NCBI GenBank assembly: GCA_930367205.1
Contig: CAKNEZ010000012.1
Coordinates: 124,001 to 188,000 of the forward strand
Direction of reading: 5' to 3'
Source: Acanthosoma haemorrhoidale
Taxonomy: Eukaryota; Arthropoda; Insecta; Hemiptera; Acanthosomatidae
DNA: 64,000 nt
In this document: positions 41,748-52,300 of the stretch, piece after piece
How positions within the stretch are numbered: position 1 is the first letter of the stretch
Layout: the number at the start of each line of letters is the position of its first letter
Notes under the pieces: generated by a model
The model's input: only the letters and a program-made list of their open reading frames with translations
Told to the model about the DNA's origin: nothing
The model's database searches: none
Program-made: the position numbers and the translations under genes

Positions 41748-42417
41748 ACTGGTTGTAAAACTTAGATTTACGGATATTATAAAACAATAGGTTTTTTTTT
41801 TTTTTAAACTTTCCAACTGACAAAAGGAAATCTACGAACTGACAATGCAACCTTCTTCCTTTTCACTGCCAATTCAGTCCCACCAACAATTCACACTGTT
41901 GTTCAGTCAAATTCTCCTTGTTTTTTTTTTCAATAAAGGATTAAGTCAGCCACAAGCTGCTATTATATTATGGAACTGTGAATAATGTACAAAGTATGGA
42001 ACTGTTACATTTGTGATGTAACAGTTCCATACTTGATTTTTTTGTCAACGTCAATGCTGCAGGAGGTTTAACTATGTTGTAGTATTGCCCCCTTAAATAA
42101 TATGAAATAAAATGTTTCCTATTGAAAATATTTTTTTTCTCTGAAAAACCATGGCACCATGGTAAATTAGTAATATTATCGTAGACTAATCGTAAAACTT
42201 ACCAGTGGTTGAAGGGTCCATTGTGAATAAATGAATAATACTCCATGACTTGTTACGTGTTATATGAAACAGGTTCTACTTACCTTCTAATCCCAGAAGC
42301 AAATGCTTACCCTTGTTTACAAAACCTTTGAATAATACCTAACGATTCTGATTCATCCAAATGGAATAAACAAACAGTTGATTTTTGAGGTTTTGTCCAT
42401 TGTTCGATGCACTGTGC
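41748..42417. repeat. Tandem segment, copy 1, right of the LINE
   Basis: This continues the match to copy 2 (47767-48422) up to the point where copy 2 carries Ty3 element 3. It includes the 19-bp hairpin described separately. No coding content. Confidence 0.85.
41992..42034. repeat. Perfect 19-bp hairpin with 5-nt loop
   Basis: AAGTATGGAACTGTTACAT at 41992-42010 pairs perfectly with 42016-42034 across TTGTG. The same hairpin is at 48016-48058. The TATGGAACTGT core also occurs singly about 23 bp upstream. It could be the remnant of a MITE or a structured RNA. Confidence 0.85.
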
Positions 42418-42838
42418 GTGCAGTGGGGCAAATGCGCATGCATCAATTGTCAGGGACGCTATAAGTCAATCATGGCTTTATGACTACTTATGGCCGTTCA
42501 ATTGATGGAGTCATGGAGACGTGGCCCTTGTATTGACTTGACGAGATATAATGCTCGAGTTTCTGTTAATTAACTGATTGGTTTGCTGATTTAACCTTCT
42601 TAAAATGAGCCTGGACACCGGGGGTATACCAATCATCGTTTGGGTCTCTCTTGGACTTTGAATAGAAAAAAAAAACATTGTATTTGTTATAAGCTGATAT
42701 CGAAATTAAATAAAATGGCCAAGTATATGTGGTGTTACCTTGTATGATTTGGATTCGCCCAGTGAAATGAAAATTTCTGCCAACTCCATAAATTGATGAC
42801 TGTCATTAATTGATTAGTTATACCTATATCAGCACGGG
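42418..42838. other. Sequence present only in copy 1 of the tandem segment
   Basis: About 420 bp without genes. In copy 2 this interval is replaced by Ty3 element 3. I recognise no repeat family. Confidence 0.5.
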
Positions 42839-44565
42839 AAAAAAAAAAAAAAAAAAAAAAAGCTATGTATATATAGCTAGTTTAGGATTTGTAAATATAT
42901 TATTAGAGGTGTTTCTTTTCTCTTTACTTTAGTTTTGTGTTTTCTTCTTTCTTTTTTATATATCATTATCATGTGTTTTTTTTTTGAGAATAAATGGAAC
43001 AAAACAGAATAACCGAAAGTGCGCTGACCGGTGCAACAATCCCATTGCATCGGAATACGCGCACCACAGGCTACGTAACCCCATGAGCCCGCTTCACGGG
43101 CTTGTGGGGCTAGCCCGATTGAGGCTCAGCCTCAGGTAGGGGGGGAAAAAAAAGAAAAAAAAAAAAAGTTATACCTGAATATTTTCCCATCCTATTTCAT
43201 CAAACAAAATATTTTAATGTTATAATTTATGGTATGTACTATATGTTGGGACTTTCGTGGACTATAACTACGAGACGATTAAAATGAGATAATTGAAATC
43301 GTGTTGAAAATCCCAGTTTCAGATGAAGTGATGGTATTTTGCGTTGAAGTATTTCAGGAGCACAATGAAGGTGTTAAGAAAAAAATGCCTCATTCTGCCA
43401 TACGAAGTTTTGTACCGAATTAAACTTCTTTACTCCCTGCCTAATAACATAAGTTTGAATTTTTTCTCGCAAATCACGTCATTAAGTGAATTTTCAATAA
43501 GTGGCCGGAGGTACAAGTAATTAACGTACACGGTCCTAAAAGCAGTCACTGCGTCAAGTTCATAACATGTTCTTGGAAGGAAGGCAACAATCTGAGCGTA
43601 TTTTAGTTGGTCTTGTTAGATATTTGCTTGGAAGTTTTGATTGTTATTTAAGTGAGTTACTGACTTGAATAGGATATTCACGTTCGCAAGCCTACTCTAC
43701 ATTTGTAACACGAGTTAACTATTATCTTTCTTTTGTAACGCTTCTTTTAGTGATTTGTTATTGAAAGCTAGGAGAAAGCCTGATTTTTATATGTTATTAG
43801 AGTGATTAACTTAGCATATAAATCCATCGGTACCGACTGGTTCAAGACAAGCCATCCTTTGGGGATCAGAGGGGGCCGACAAGCCACTCTGGGAAATAAG
43901 GGCCGGTCACCGAGGAGTCCCATCTCAGGACTAGGACCGGAACCCGAGAGGCTGATCCATTAGTTTTCTCATTATTGTGCTGCTAGCACAATCCCATTGT
44001 TGGCAACCGGCCGTACCACAACAACCATCTTCTTCCCCTTTCTGATTAATTACTGCCAGCTCGGACCGATCCTCTCTTCTTGGTCATTAAGGCTGAGCCT
44101 GCCTCATCCAATCCAATGCTGTGAGGCTAAAACCCTGACCTATTTTAATAGAAACTCTGACCGGAAAACTTTCAAATCAGCACAAGTCTGTTAGCTTTAA
44201 GTTTCTGAATAGTTGCCATCGAGAAGTTCCAAAATTGAAATGGTGGTTATTATCATTTACCGTCACTTTACGTCCTTCATTGACAATATTTATCTTCACG
44301 AAACATTTTGGCTACTTTGCGAAATAGTTTTTAGGCTCAGATTGAAAAGTGGGTAATTAGCACGATACGCGAATATTCTCCCAGGCAATGCTTCAACGCT
44401 GAAATGCTGATGCAGATCAATCGCGATTCACAGTTATCCGACTGATTTTACTTGATCATCGAATATGATGATTTATATTCGAATATTAATACATAGTAAA
44501 GTATGCCAACTGTTTATTCCTGTACGGCCGATCTCAATGGGAATTCGGGTTAACGATACATTTCC
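42839..44565. repeat. Tandem segment, copy 1, distal block with A-tailed element end
   Basis: It starts with an A-run (42841-42860) and matches 57655-58980 up to a 430-bp piece (about 43921-44352) that copy 2 lacks. At 43079-43109 lies a strong hairpin (CCCCATGAGCCCG paired with its partner across CTTCA), followed by the GAGGCTCAGCCTC palindrome and an A-rich tail, looking like the 3' end of a small retroposon. No protein-coding sequence is seen. Confidence 0.7.
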
Positions 44566-45672
44566 AACTATGCGATGACACAGTGCCATTAAATTATATT
44601 CGAGTACTTTAAATCACTAATAACCGTTGTTTAGGAAGAAAAATATCTACTACTGTCGGGATATTGGTTGAACAATTGTCGGCGGTGCACAATTGTCGGA
44701 AAAGGTGAACAATTGTCTGAGGTCAACAATTGTCGGATTGTTGTAGTTAATAACATGGACCATGTTCCATGTAGGCGTTAATATCTGACTCCATATATGA
44801 TTAGGAATGTGTCCCGACAAGACACTGTGTTCAGGATGAGGTTCAGAGGTTCATAAAGAATAAGACCAGTTTAAGAGTTCGGGCGAGAGATCGGCAGCGT
44901 AATAAGCACAAGTCGTCAGAGGTCTGGTATAGGCTGTGAGGCTAAGGGCCGTCGGTGGTAGCGGCTATCGGTATGTCGAAACTAGAAAAGAATGAAGAGT
45001 GGGGCCTACCAGGGGCCAAGTGCCCCCGGTGTCGAGTTACTCGGAAGACTGAGTGGCAGAGTAGCCCACCAGGGCCAGGTGCCCTGGGGTTAGTGATAAG
45101 TCGTGCGCTATGAAGACTGAGGGACTGACTGGGCTGAAGAGTGAAATTTACTGATATAAATATGATAACCCCCTCCCTCGTGGAAGGCCGGTTTGTCTGC
45201 CCGGCGTAAGTTTTACGATACACAGGTAGTCAGTTTATTGACCGTTGGGGTACGAGGGTGTGTTTTTTATAGCTGTTAGGGCTTCACCCCCTTGGGTTAT
45301 TTGACCACCTATAGCAAGGTTATTATCCCATGGGTCCCAAAAGGGTTCCTAGCATGATTTATTGACCGTGGGAACGTGACTGAAGGTCTATTTTAATAGG
45401 GGTAAGTGTCCTTTGCCCAGGTTTTATGGTACCAGGTGGCTAATTCTCTTGGTTTATTGCCACACCCTTTTAGTTACCTGTCTACGACTTCCGACCTCTC
45501 TATGATTTATTACCAGAAGTTACATAATGAAGTTACATGACATTTTCTATTATAATACATTAATTATGAACCAGAGTGCGATGAACTATGCGATGACACA
45601 GTGCCATTAAATTATATTCGAGTACTTTAAATCACTAATAACCGTTGTTTAGGAAGAAAAATATCTACTACT
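44566..45672. repeat. 89-bp perfect direct repeats around a 929-bp insertion
   Basis: Bases 44566-44654 and 45584-45672 are identical over 89 bp. The third copy of the segment (near 58962) has this sequence once, so the 929 bp in between (44655-45583) are an insertion that created or accompanied an 89-bp duplication. Confidence 0.9.
44655..45583 (-). mobile_element. Reversed Ty3 LTR plus gag leader fragment, with four ACAATTGT sites
   Basis: On the minus strand the piece reads as LTR-like sequence ending CCTGAACACAGTG, then a leader and ATGGAGTCAGATATTAACGC, the same gag start as at 30479. It is therefore a related Ty3 5' end. After about 13 gag codons comes a cluster of ACAATTGT palindromes at 44672, 44689, 44709 and 44726. 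No long frame is present. Confidence 0.6.
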
Positions 45673-46199
45673 AATACCGTATCTACAGGATACCAGGAAT
45701 TGTCGAAAGTCCGATTTCGGGTAGATCTAGGTTAGTTCTGATCCCTCGTTATGGGGAAAATTTTCCTTGTTCGCAAATCATAATTTGTTGATACAAACAA
45801 ACTACTCGTCACCAGTTATTATTCAGCTTCAGATATTCGTGGCTGGACTCTCCAGGTTTATTATTTTGAAACTATTATTCTATTTATTTTGTTTTATTAA
45901 ACATGGGTTCCCTATATGTGATAGCCAGAGTGCCTCTAAACAGAAATGACAGGTGCACCATTATATGTAAACCCTTCGCACACTTTCCGGAAACACTCCA
46001 AGGACACAAAAACCCACTGATACAAGGGCTATTTACACCTGACTTACCTGGTAACATTCCATAACAAAGTTCATTCCCTTGTTGCGAGTCAATTAACAAA
46101 GTTAAAAAAATAAAATAAAAGGAGTATATCGTATGTATAATAAAAATAAAAATTTGAATACTTCGTTGTGAATCGGTTGAAAATAGAAAAATAAATGGG
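45673..46199. repeat. Tandem segment, copy 1, terminal block
   Basis: Matches 59047-59570 of the later copy. It contains only AT-rich non-coding sequence and short frames such as 45767-45949 that have no family features. Confidence 0.75.
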
Positions 46200-46767
46200 T
46201 TACTTAATAATTAGCTCGCTCTGGCTAAACGAGTGTCAGTTAACGTACAAGACAGATTTTATTGTTCTATACGTGAAAATATTAACAATTTTCTATTGAA
46301 TTATTTTTGAATATGCCTTTTAGTAATAAATATCCTCTTTCCTTTTTAAATGAACTTAGTCAACCTAGTTGACTAAGTGAGAATAATCAATTGTCACTAC
46401 CGACCGGTTACGACACTACAGTCATCCCTATTAAGTAGAATGGGGAGAGTCCCAACTCACCCTCAGGACACCCTCGCTTACTGCTTGTAAAAACAACCGC
46501 CAGAGTGCACCGCAGGCATAGGTACCACCTATACCTCAATTTTTACATCGTTTTATTTGATTGAGGGATTTTCTCTTGTTATAGTCAAGTTAAAATCACA
46601 TTTAGAAGTTTTTATTACCATTGTATATGAAGTGAGCAACAATATATTGACGACTTAAGGCATTAAAATTAATTGTTCGTGCCCTAGTGTCCTTGTAACG
46701 TACCTTACTTCTCGGAATTTACGTCTGCCCTGATTTGATAACTTACCGAATTTGCGATAATTGGATT
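46200..46767. repeat. Tandem segment, copy 2, left block with empty LINE site
   Basis: Left block of copy 2; about 212 bp present in copies 1 and 3 are missing at about 46357. At its end the sequence GATAATTGGATTAACC (46754-46769) is uninterrupted, whereas copies 1 and 3 carry a LINE at that place. Confidence 0.85.
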
Positions 46768-48422
46768 AACCTTGCGCAGTGGCATTATTGTAACCGATGA
46801 AGTTCTACTGAGGTGCAATTATTGCTTATTGAAAACTTTACCAATACCCCGCCAAGGGACTGTGCAATACCAGTCCTAAAGGCAATTTTTGGAAATCCCT
46901 CCGGGGATTCATAAATGACAATGTCAAATTTATTTCAGCAAAACACTATAGTCGAGCCTCATAGCTTAACTTCGGCCACTAAGTGACGTCTCACATAGGT
47001 GACTGACCCTAATTATTAAAAAGATATGATTTTAATGACATAATGTCAATCGATTGAGTATATTATATATTTTTAGAAATTGAGCAAATGCGAAAATTCT
47101 ACCAGTATTCTCCCACCCAATAATAATCAACCTTCTAAACTCACGAATGTTGAGGGATACCTACCTACCTCCTTCCCTTAAAATATTTACAGATTTTTTT
47201 TTTGTCACGGAAAGGCATTAAGACCACGCGAATATCATTACTTTCGGTTCTTTTCTTGTTTTTGTTTTTCTTCCATTATCCTCTCATTATCTCTACGTAC
47301 TTTTGTTTTCTTTCTTCTGTCCACGCGACTCCCTTTTTCGTTTTTTTGTTTCCCGAAAGAACCTTGATTTCCCTCAGTCTTTTCCTATATCTTTCTCCGT
47401 CCTGACAATCCTGGTCCGTTATTCCTAGTATTTCAGTTCCTCCCTTCATCTGCTTGGTGTATCCTCGGATTTTCTGGAATATTTCCTTGTTTAGTCTATC
47501 CAGGGCCATTCTTACCATATGTCCGTGGAATTTCAGTCTCCTGATTCTTATGTCTATTTCTAGGTCTTTTGTGCCTTTGTGAATTTCTAGGTTGGATCTC
47601 AGTCTGTATGTATCCTTTTGTGGGCCGTAGATCCTTCTTAGGATCCTTGGTTCTATTCTCAGTAGTTTCTGTAGGTTTCCGTCCCATATAATATTACCGG
47701 TTTAACGACTATGTTGTAGGGTCTTATCTTCGCTTTAGTGGAGAAGTTTTTCTTGTTATATACGTTACTGGTTGCAAAACTTAGATTTACGGATATTATA
47801 AAACAATAGGTTTTTTTGTTTTTTTTTTAAACTTTACAACTGACAAAAGGAAATCTACGAACTGACAATGCAACCTTCTTCCTTTTCACTGCCAATTCAG
47901 TCCCACCAACAATTCACACTGTTGTTCAGTCAAATTTTCCTTGTTTTTTTTTTCAATAAAGGATTAAGTCAGCCACAAGCTGACTATTATATTATGGAAC
48001 TGTAAATAATGTACAAAGTATGGAACTGTTACATTTGTGATGTAACAGTTCCATACTTGATTTGTTTGTCAACGTCAATGCTGCAGGAGGTTTAACTATG
48101 TTTTAGTATTGCCCCCTTAGATAATATGAAATAAAATGTTTCCTATTGAAAATATTTTTTTTGCTCTGAAAAACCATGGCACCATGGTAAATTAGTAATA
48201 TCATCGTAGACTAATCGTAAAAATTACTAGTGGTTGAAGGGTCCATTGTGAATAAATGAATAATACTCCATGACTTGTTACGTGTTATATGAAACAGGTT
48301 CTACTTACCTTCTAATCCCAGAAGCAAATGCTTACCCTTGTTTACAAAACCTTTGAATAATACCTAACAATTCTGAATCATCCAAATGGAATAAACAAAC
48401 AGTTGATTTTGGAGGTTATGTC
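46768..48422. repeat. Tandem segment, copy 2, middle block with reversed LINE RT tail and hairpin
   Basis: Matches 36279-37266 plus 41748-42417. On the minus strand from about 47700 to 47276 it encodes a fairly complete RT C terminus (RIRRLKFHGHMVRMALDRLN, GYTKQMKGGTE, KRLREIKVLSGNKKTKKG), ending in EIMRG and a stop. The LOA-type LINE is absent here. Confidence 0.8.
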
Positions 48423-48528
48423 TGTGGCGGCTGGCATTGATTGGTATCCATAGAGACCGCCAAATAAATAAATAAATAAAGTTATGTAATGTATTGTGAG
48501 TTTTACAAATGTGTAAAACCCCACTACA
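48423..48528 (+). repeat. Ty3 element 3, 5' LTR (internally deleted)
   Basis: It begins TGTGGCGGCTGG and ends CCCCACTACA, the same ends as the 3' LTR at 57449-57614, but is about 60 bp shorter: the part from CCTACAACAC to AAAATATAAA is missing next to an AAAT microsatellite. Confidence 0.88.
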
Positions 48529-48530
48529 AT

Positions 48531-48548
48531 TGGTGACCCCGACGTGAT
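48531..48548 (+). promoter_or_regulatory. Ty3 element 3 primer-binding site
   Basis: TGGTGACCCCGACGTGAT starts with the TGG expected opposite a tRNA CCA end and lies 2 bp after the 5' LTR. It is the usual primer site in insect Ty3 elements of this group. The same sequence recurs after the 3' LTR. Confidence 0.8.
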
Positions 48549-48560
48549 CGTGAGTGACAT

Positions 48561-49318
48561 ATGAAATTAATCATGCCGGACGAAAATATGAAAAACGAAA
48601 ATAGTGAATCTTTGACGAAGAACATTGATAAGGTTAGTATCAAGCTTCCACCGTTTTGGAAAGACAAACCAGGTTTTACCAGGCGGAAGCCCAGTTCGAT
48701 CTTGGAGGAATCACTAGGGAAGGTACGAAATTTAATTACCTAATTGCTCAATTGGATCTTAAGATAATAGAAAACATATACGACATTGTCTCATCTACTG
48801 AGGACAAAAAATATACCACCACCAAGGATAGACTTTTAAGTATATTCCGAGAAAGTGAGGACAGAAAAATTAAAAAAGTCGTTAGTGAATTAGAAATAGG
48901 AGATCAAAAACCAAGTCAGTTACTTCGAAAAATAAAAGGATTAGCAGGTGACGATTTTTTTGATAAACTGTTGAAATCATTGTGGCTTGATAAACTTTCA
49001 ACAGAAATGAAAAGTATTTTGGCTATTTCAGATGGCAATCTGGATAAATTAGCCGAAATCGGTGATAAAATATGGGATATCAAACCCGCGCGTGATATAA
49101 ATGTTGTTCATTCTAAAGGGCCCACATTCGATTCGACGCTGGAGGAACTGAATATAAGACTATCCGCACTTGAGTCTAGAATATCCAGAGGTAACTCTGT
49201 TCGTTCTCGTAGTAACAGCCGAAATAAACGTTTTCATCCAAAAGGAAAGTATTGTTTTGGCCATTATCATTACAGAAAGAAATGTATACCGTCTAAGTGC
49301 ACACCTGAATGTAAATAG
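48561..49318 (+). pseudogene. gag: Ty3 element 3 gag, frameshifted
   Basis: ATG at 48561 (or 48573) starts the capsid N terminus VSIKLPPFWKDKPG. A 1-base loss near 48672 moves the frame, and gag continues as EAQFDLGGITREGTKFNYL, LEIGDQKPSQLLRKIKGLAGDD and LWLDKLSTEMKSIL, typical of arthropod Ty3 gag. The C terminus has a degenerate zinc knuckle (YCFGHYHYRKKCIPSKC). The protein would form the virus-like particle. Confidence 0.85.
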
Positions 49319-49382
49319 GTTGTAGCGAAGGGAAATTCCTCACGGCAGACACAGAACTGACCAACTGTGCTGCTGTTAATAT

Positions 49383-52300
49383 TCCAGGTCAACAACATCG
49401 TTTGTTCTTACGAGACAAGAATACAGGTGTTCGCTTTCTGGTTGATAGTGGCGCAGATGTTTCCACACAATTTTGGTTTACTAATTGATCTAAAAAACAA
49501 AAAACTTATTGATAACAGTACAAAGCTCACTGTTACAGGTGAAGTAGTTACAATCAAGGAAATGGAATCATTGAGTTCTTTCAAAGCCACCTGTCAATTC
49601 TCACATCTGTTAACCAATTTTCCAGATTTAACCAAACCATTTTCATTGAAGGTAAATGCCAAGCATGATGTAAGGCACCACATTGTCACTTGTGATGGAC
49701 CGCCTGTTTTTAGCAAGCCAAGAAGATTAGATCCAGAGAAGCTGCAAGTTGCTAAACAAGAATTTCAGAGCATGCTCAACAATGGAATTATCCGAGCTTC
49801 CAGTTCACAATGGGCAAACCCTCTACACATAGTGACGAAAAAAAATGGCCAATGGCAAGTATGTGGAGACTATAGAAGATTAAATGACAGGACACTACCC
49901 GATAGGTACCCCATTCCGAGGATAGATGATGTAAGTCAAATTCTTCTAAATAAATCAATTTTCTCAAAATTACACCTTTGCCAAGCTTACTATCAAATAC
50001 CTCTTAATGAAGAAGATAAACAAAAAACAGCCCTGATTACGCCCTTTGGATTGTATGAATTTAATGTGATGCCATTTTGACTGCGCAATGCGCCTAGTAC
50101 GTTCCAACGTTTTATTAATGAAGTTTTGAGAGGACTGGATTTTTGTTTCCCATATTTGGATGATATACTCATTGCCTCTGCAAATGCTGAAGAACATAAT
50201 CATCACTTATCACAAGTATTTCAACGACTCAGCCACTACGGTCTCCGGATTAACATCAGTAAATCTGAGTTTGGTTTGGAAAATATAATTTTTCTTGGTT
50301 ACCTTATTTCGTCAAATGGTACACACAATTTTGGTTTACTAATTGATCTAAAAAACAAAAAACTTATTGATAACAGTACAAAGCTCACTGTTACAGGTGA
50401 AGTAGTTACAATCAAGGAAATGGAATCATTGAGTTCTTTCAAAGCCACCTGTCAATTCTCACATCTGTTAACCAATTTTCCAGATTTAACCAAACCATTT
50501 TCATTGAAGGTAAATGCCAAGCATGATGTAAGGCACCACATTGTCACTTGTGATGGACCGCCTGTTTTTAGCAAGCCAAGAAGATTAGATCCAGAGAAGC
50601 TGCAAGTTGCTAAACAAGAATTTCAGAGCATGCTCAACAATGGAATTATCCGAGCTTCCAGTTCACAATGGGCAAACCCTCTACACATAGTGACGAAGAA
50701 AAATGGCCAATGGCAAGTATGTGGAGACTATAGAAGATTAAATGACAGGACACTACCCGATAGGTACCCCATTCCGAGGATAGATGATGTAAGTCAAATT
50801 CTTCTAAATAAATCAATTTTCTCAAAATTACACCTTTGCCAAGCTTACTATCAAATACCTCTTAATGAAGAAGATAAACAAAAAACAGCCCTGATTACGC
50901 CCTTTGGATTGTATGAATTTAATGTGATGCCATTTTGACTGCGCAATGCGCCTAGTACGTTCCAACGTTTTATTAATGAAGTTTTGAGAGGACTGGATTT
51001 TTGTTTCCCATATTTGGATGATATACTCATTGCCTCTGCAAATGCTGAAGAACATAATCATCACTTATCACAAGTATTTCAACGACTCAGCCACTACGGT
51101 CTCCGGATTAACATCAGTAAATCTGAGTTTGGTTTGGAAAATATAATTTTTCTTGGTTACCTTATTTCGTCAAATGGTACACACAATTTTGGTTTACTAA
51201 TTGATCTAAAAAACAAAAAACTTATTGATAACAGTACAAAGCTCACTGTTACAGGTGAAGTAGTTACAATCAAGGAAATGGAATCATTGAGTTCTTTCAA
51301 AGCCACCTGTCAATTCTCACATCTGTTAACCAATTTTCCAGATTTAACCAAACCATTTTCATTGAAGGTAAATGCCAAGCATGATGTAAGGCACCACATT
51401 GTCACTTGTGATGGACCGCCTGTTTTTAGCAAGCCAAGAAGATTAGATCCAGAGAAGCTGCAAGTTGCTAAACAAGAATTTCAGAGCATGCTCAACAATG
51501 GAATTATCCGAGCTTCCAGTTCACAATGGGCAAACCCTCTACACATAGTGACGAAAAAAAATGGCCAATGGCAAGTATGTGGAGACTATAGAAGATTAAA
51601 TGACAGGACACTACCCGATAGGTACCCCATTCCGAGGATAGATGATGTAAGGCAAATTCTTCTAAATAAATCAATTTTCTCAAAATTACACCTTTGCCAA
51701 GCTTACTATCAAATACCTCTTAATGAAGAAGATAAACAAAAAACAGCCCTGATTACGCCCTTTGGATTGTATGAATTTAATGTGATGCCATTTTGACTGC
51801 GCAATGCGCCTAGTACGTTCCAACGTTTTATTAATGAAGTTTTGAGAGGACTGGATTTTTGTTTCCCATATTTGGATGATATACTCATTGCCTCTGCAAA
51901 TGCTGAAGAACATAATCATCACTTATCACAAGTATTTCAACGACTCAGCCACTACGGTCTCCGGATTAACATCAGTAAATCTGAGTTTGGTTTGGAAAAT
52001 ATAATTTTTCTTGGTTACCTTATTTCGTCAAATGGTACACACAATTTTGGTTTACTAATTGATCTAAAAAACAAAAAACTTATTGATAACAGTACAAAGC
52101 TCACTGTTACAGGTGAAGTAGTTACAATCAAGGAAATGGAATCATTGAGTTCTTTCAAAGCCACCTGTCAATTCTCACATCTGTTAACCAATTTTCCAGA
52201 TTTAACCAAACCATTTTCATTGAAGGTAAATGCCAAGCATGATGTAAGGCACCACATTGTCACTTGTGATGGACCGCCTGTTTTTAGCAAGCCAAGAAGA

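Noticed and set aside
43001..43140. tRNA or tRNA-derived SINE
   Set aside because: The hairpin does not fold into a cloverleaf with recognisable A and B boxes.
48471..48482. AAAT microsatellite as an origin or regulatory site
   Set aside because: It is a short slippage tract at the edge of the deletion in the 5' LTR.
50078..50080. Readthrough at the TGA in each 858-bp unit
   Set aside because: The following codon is CTG, the position is normally Gly in MPFGLRNAP-type RTs, and the element has other lesions, so a nonsense mutation is simpler.
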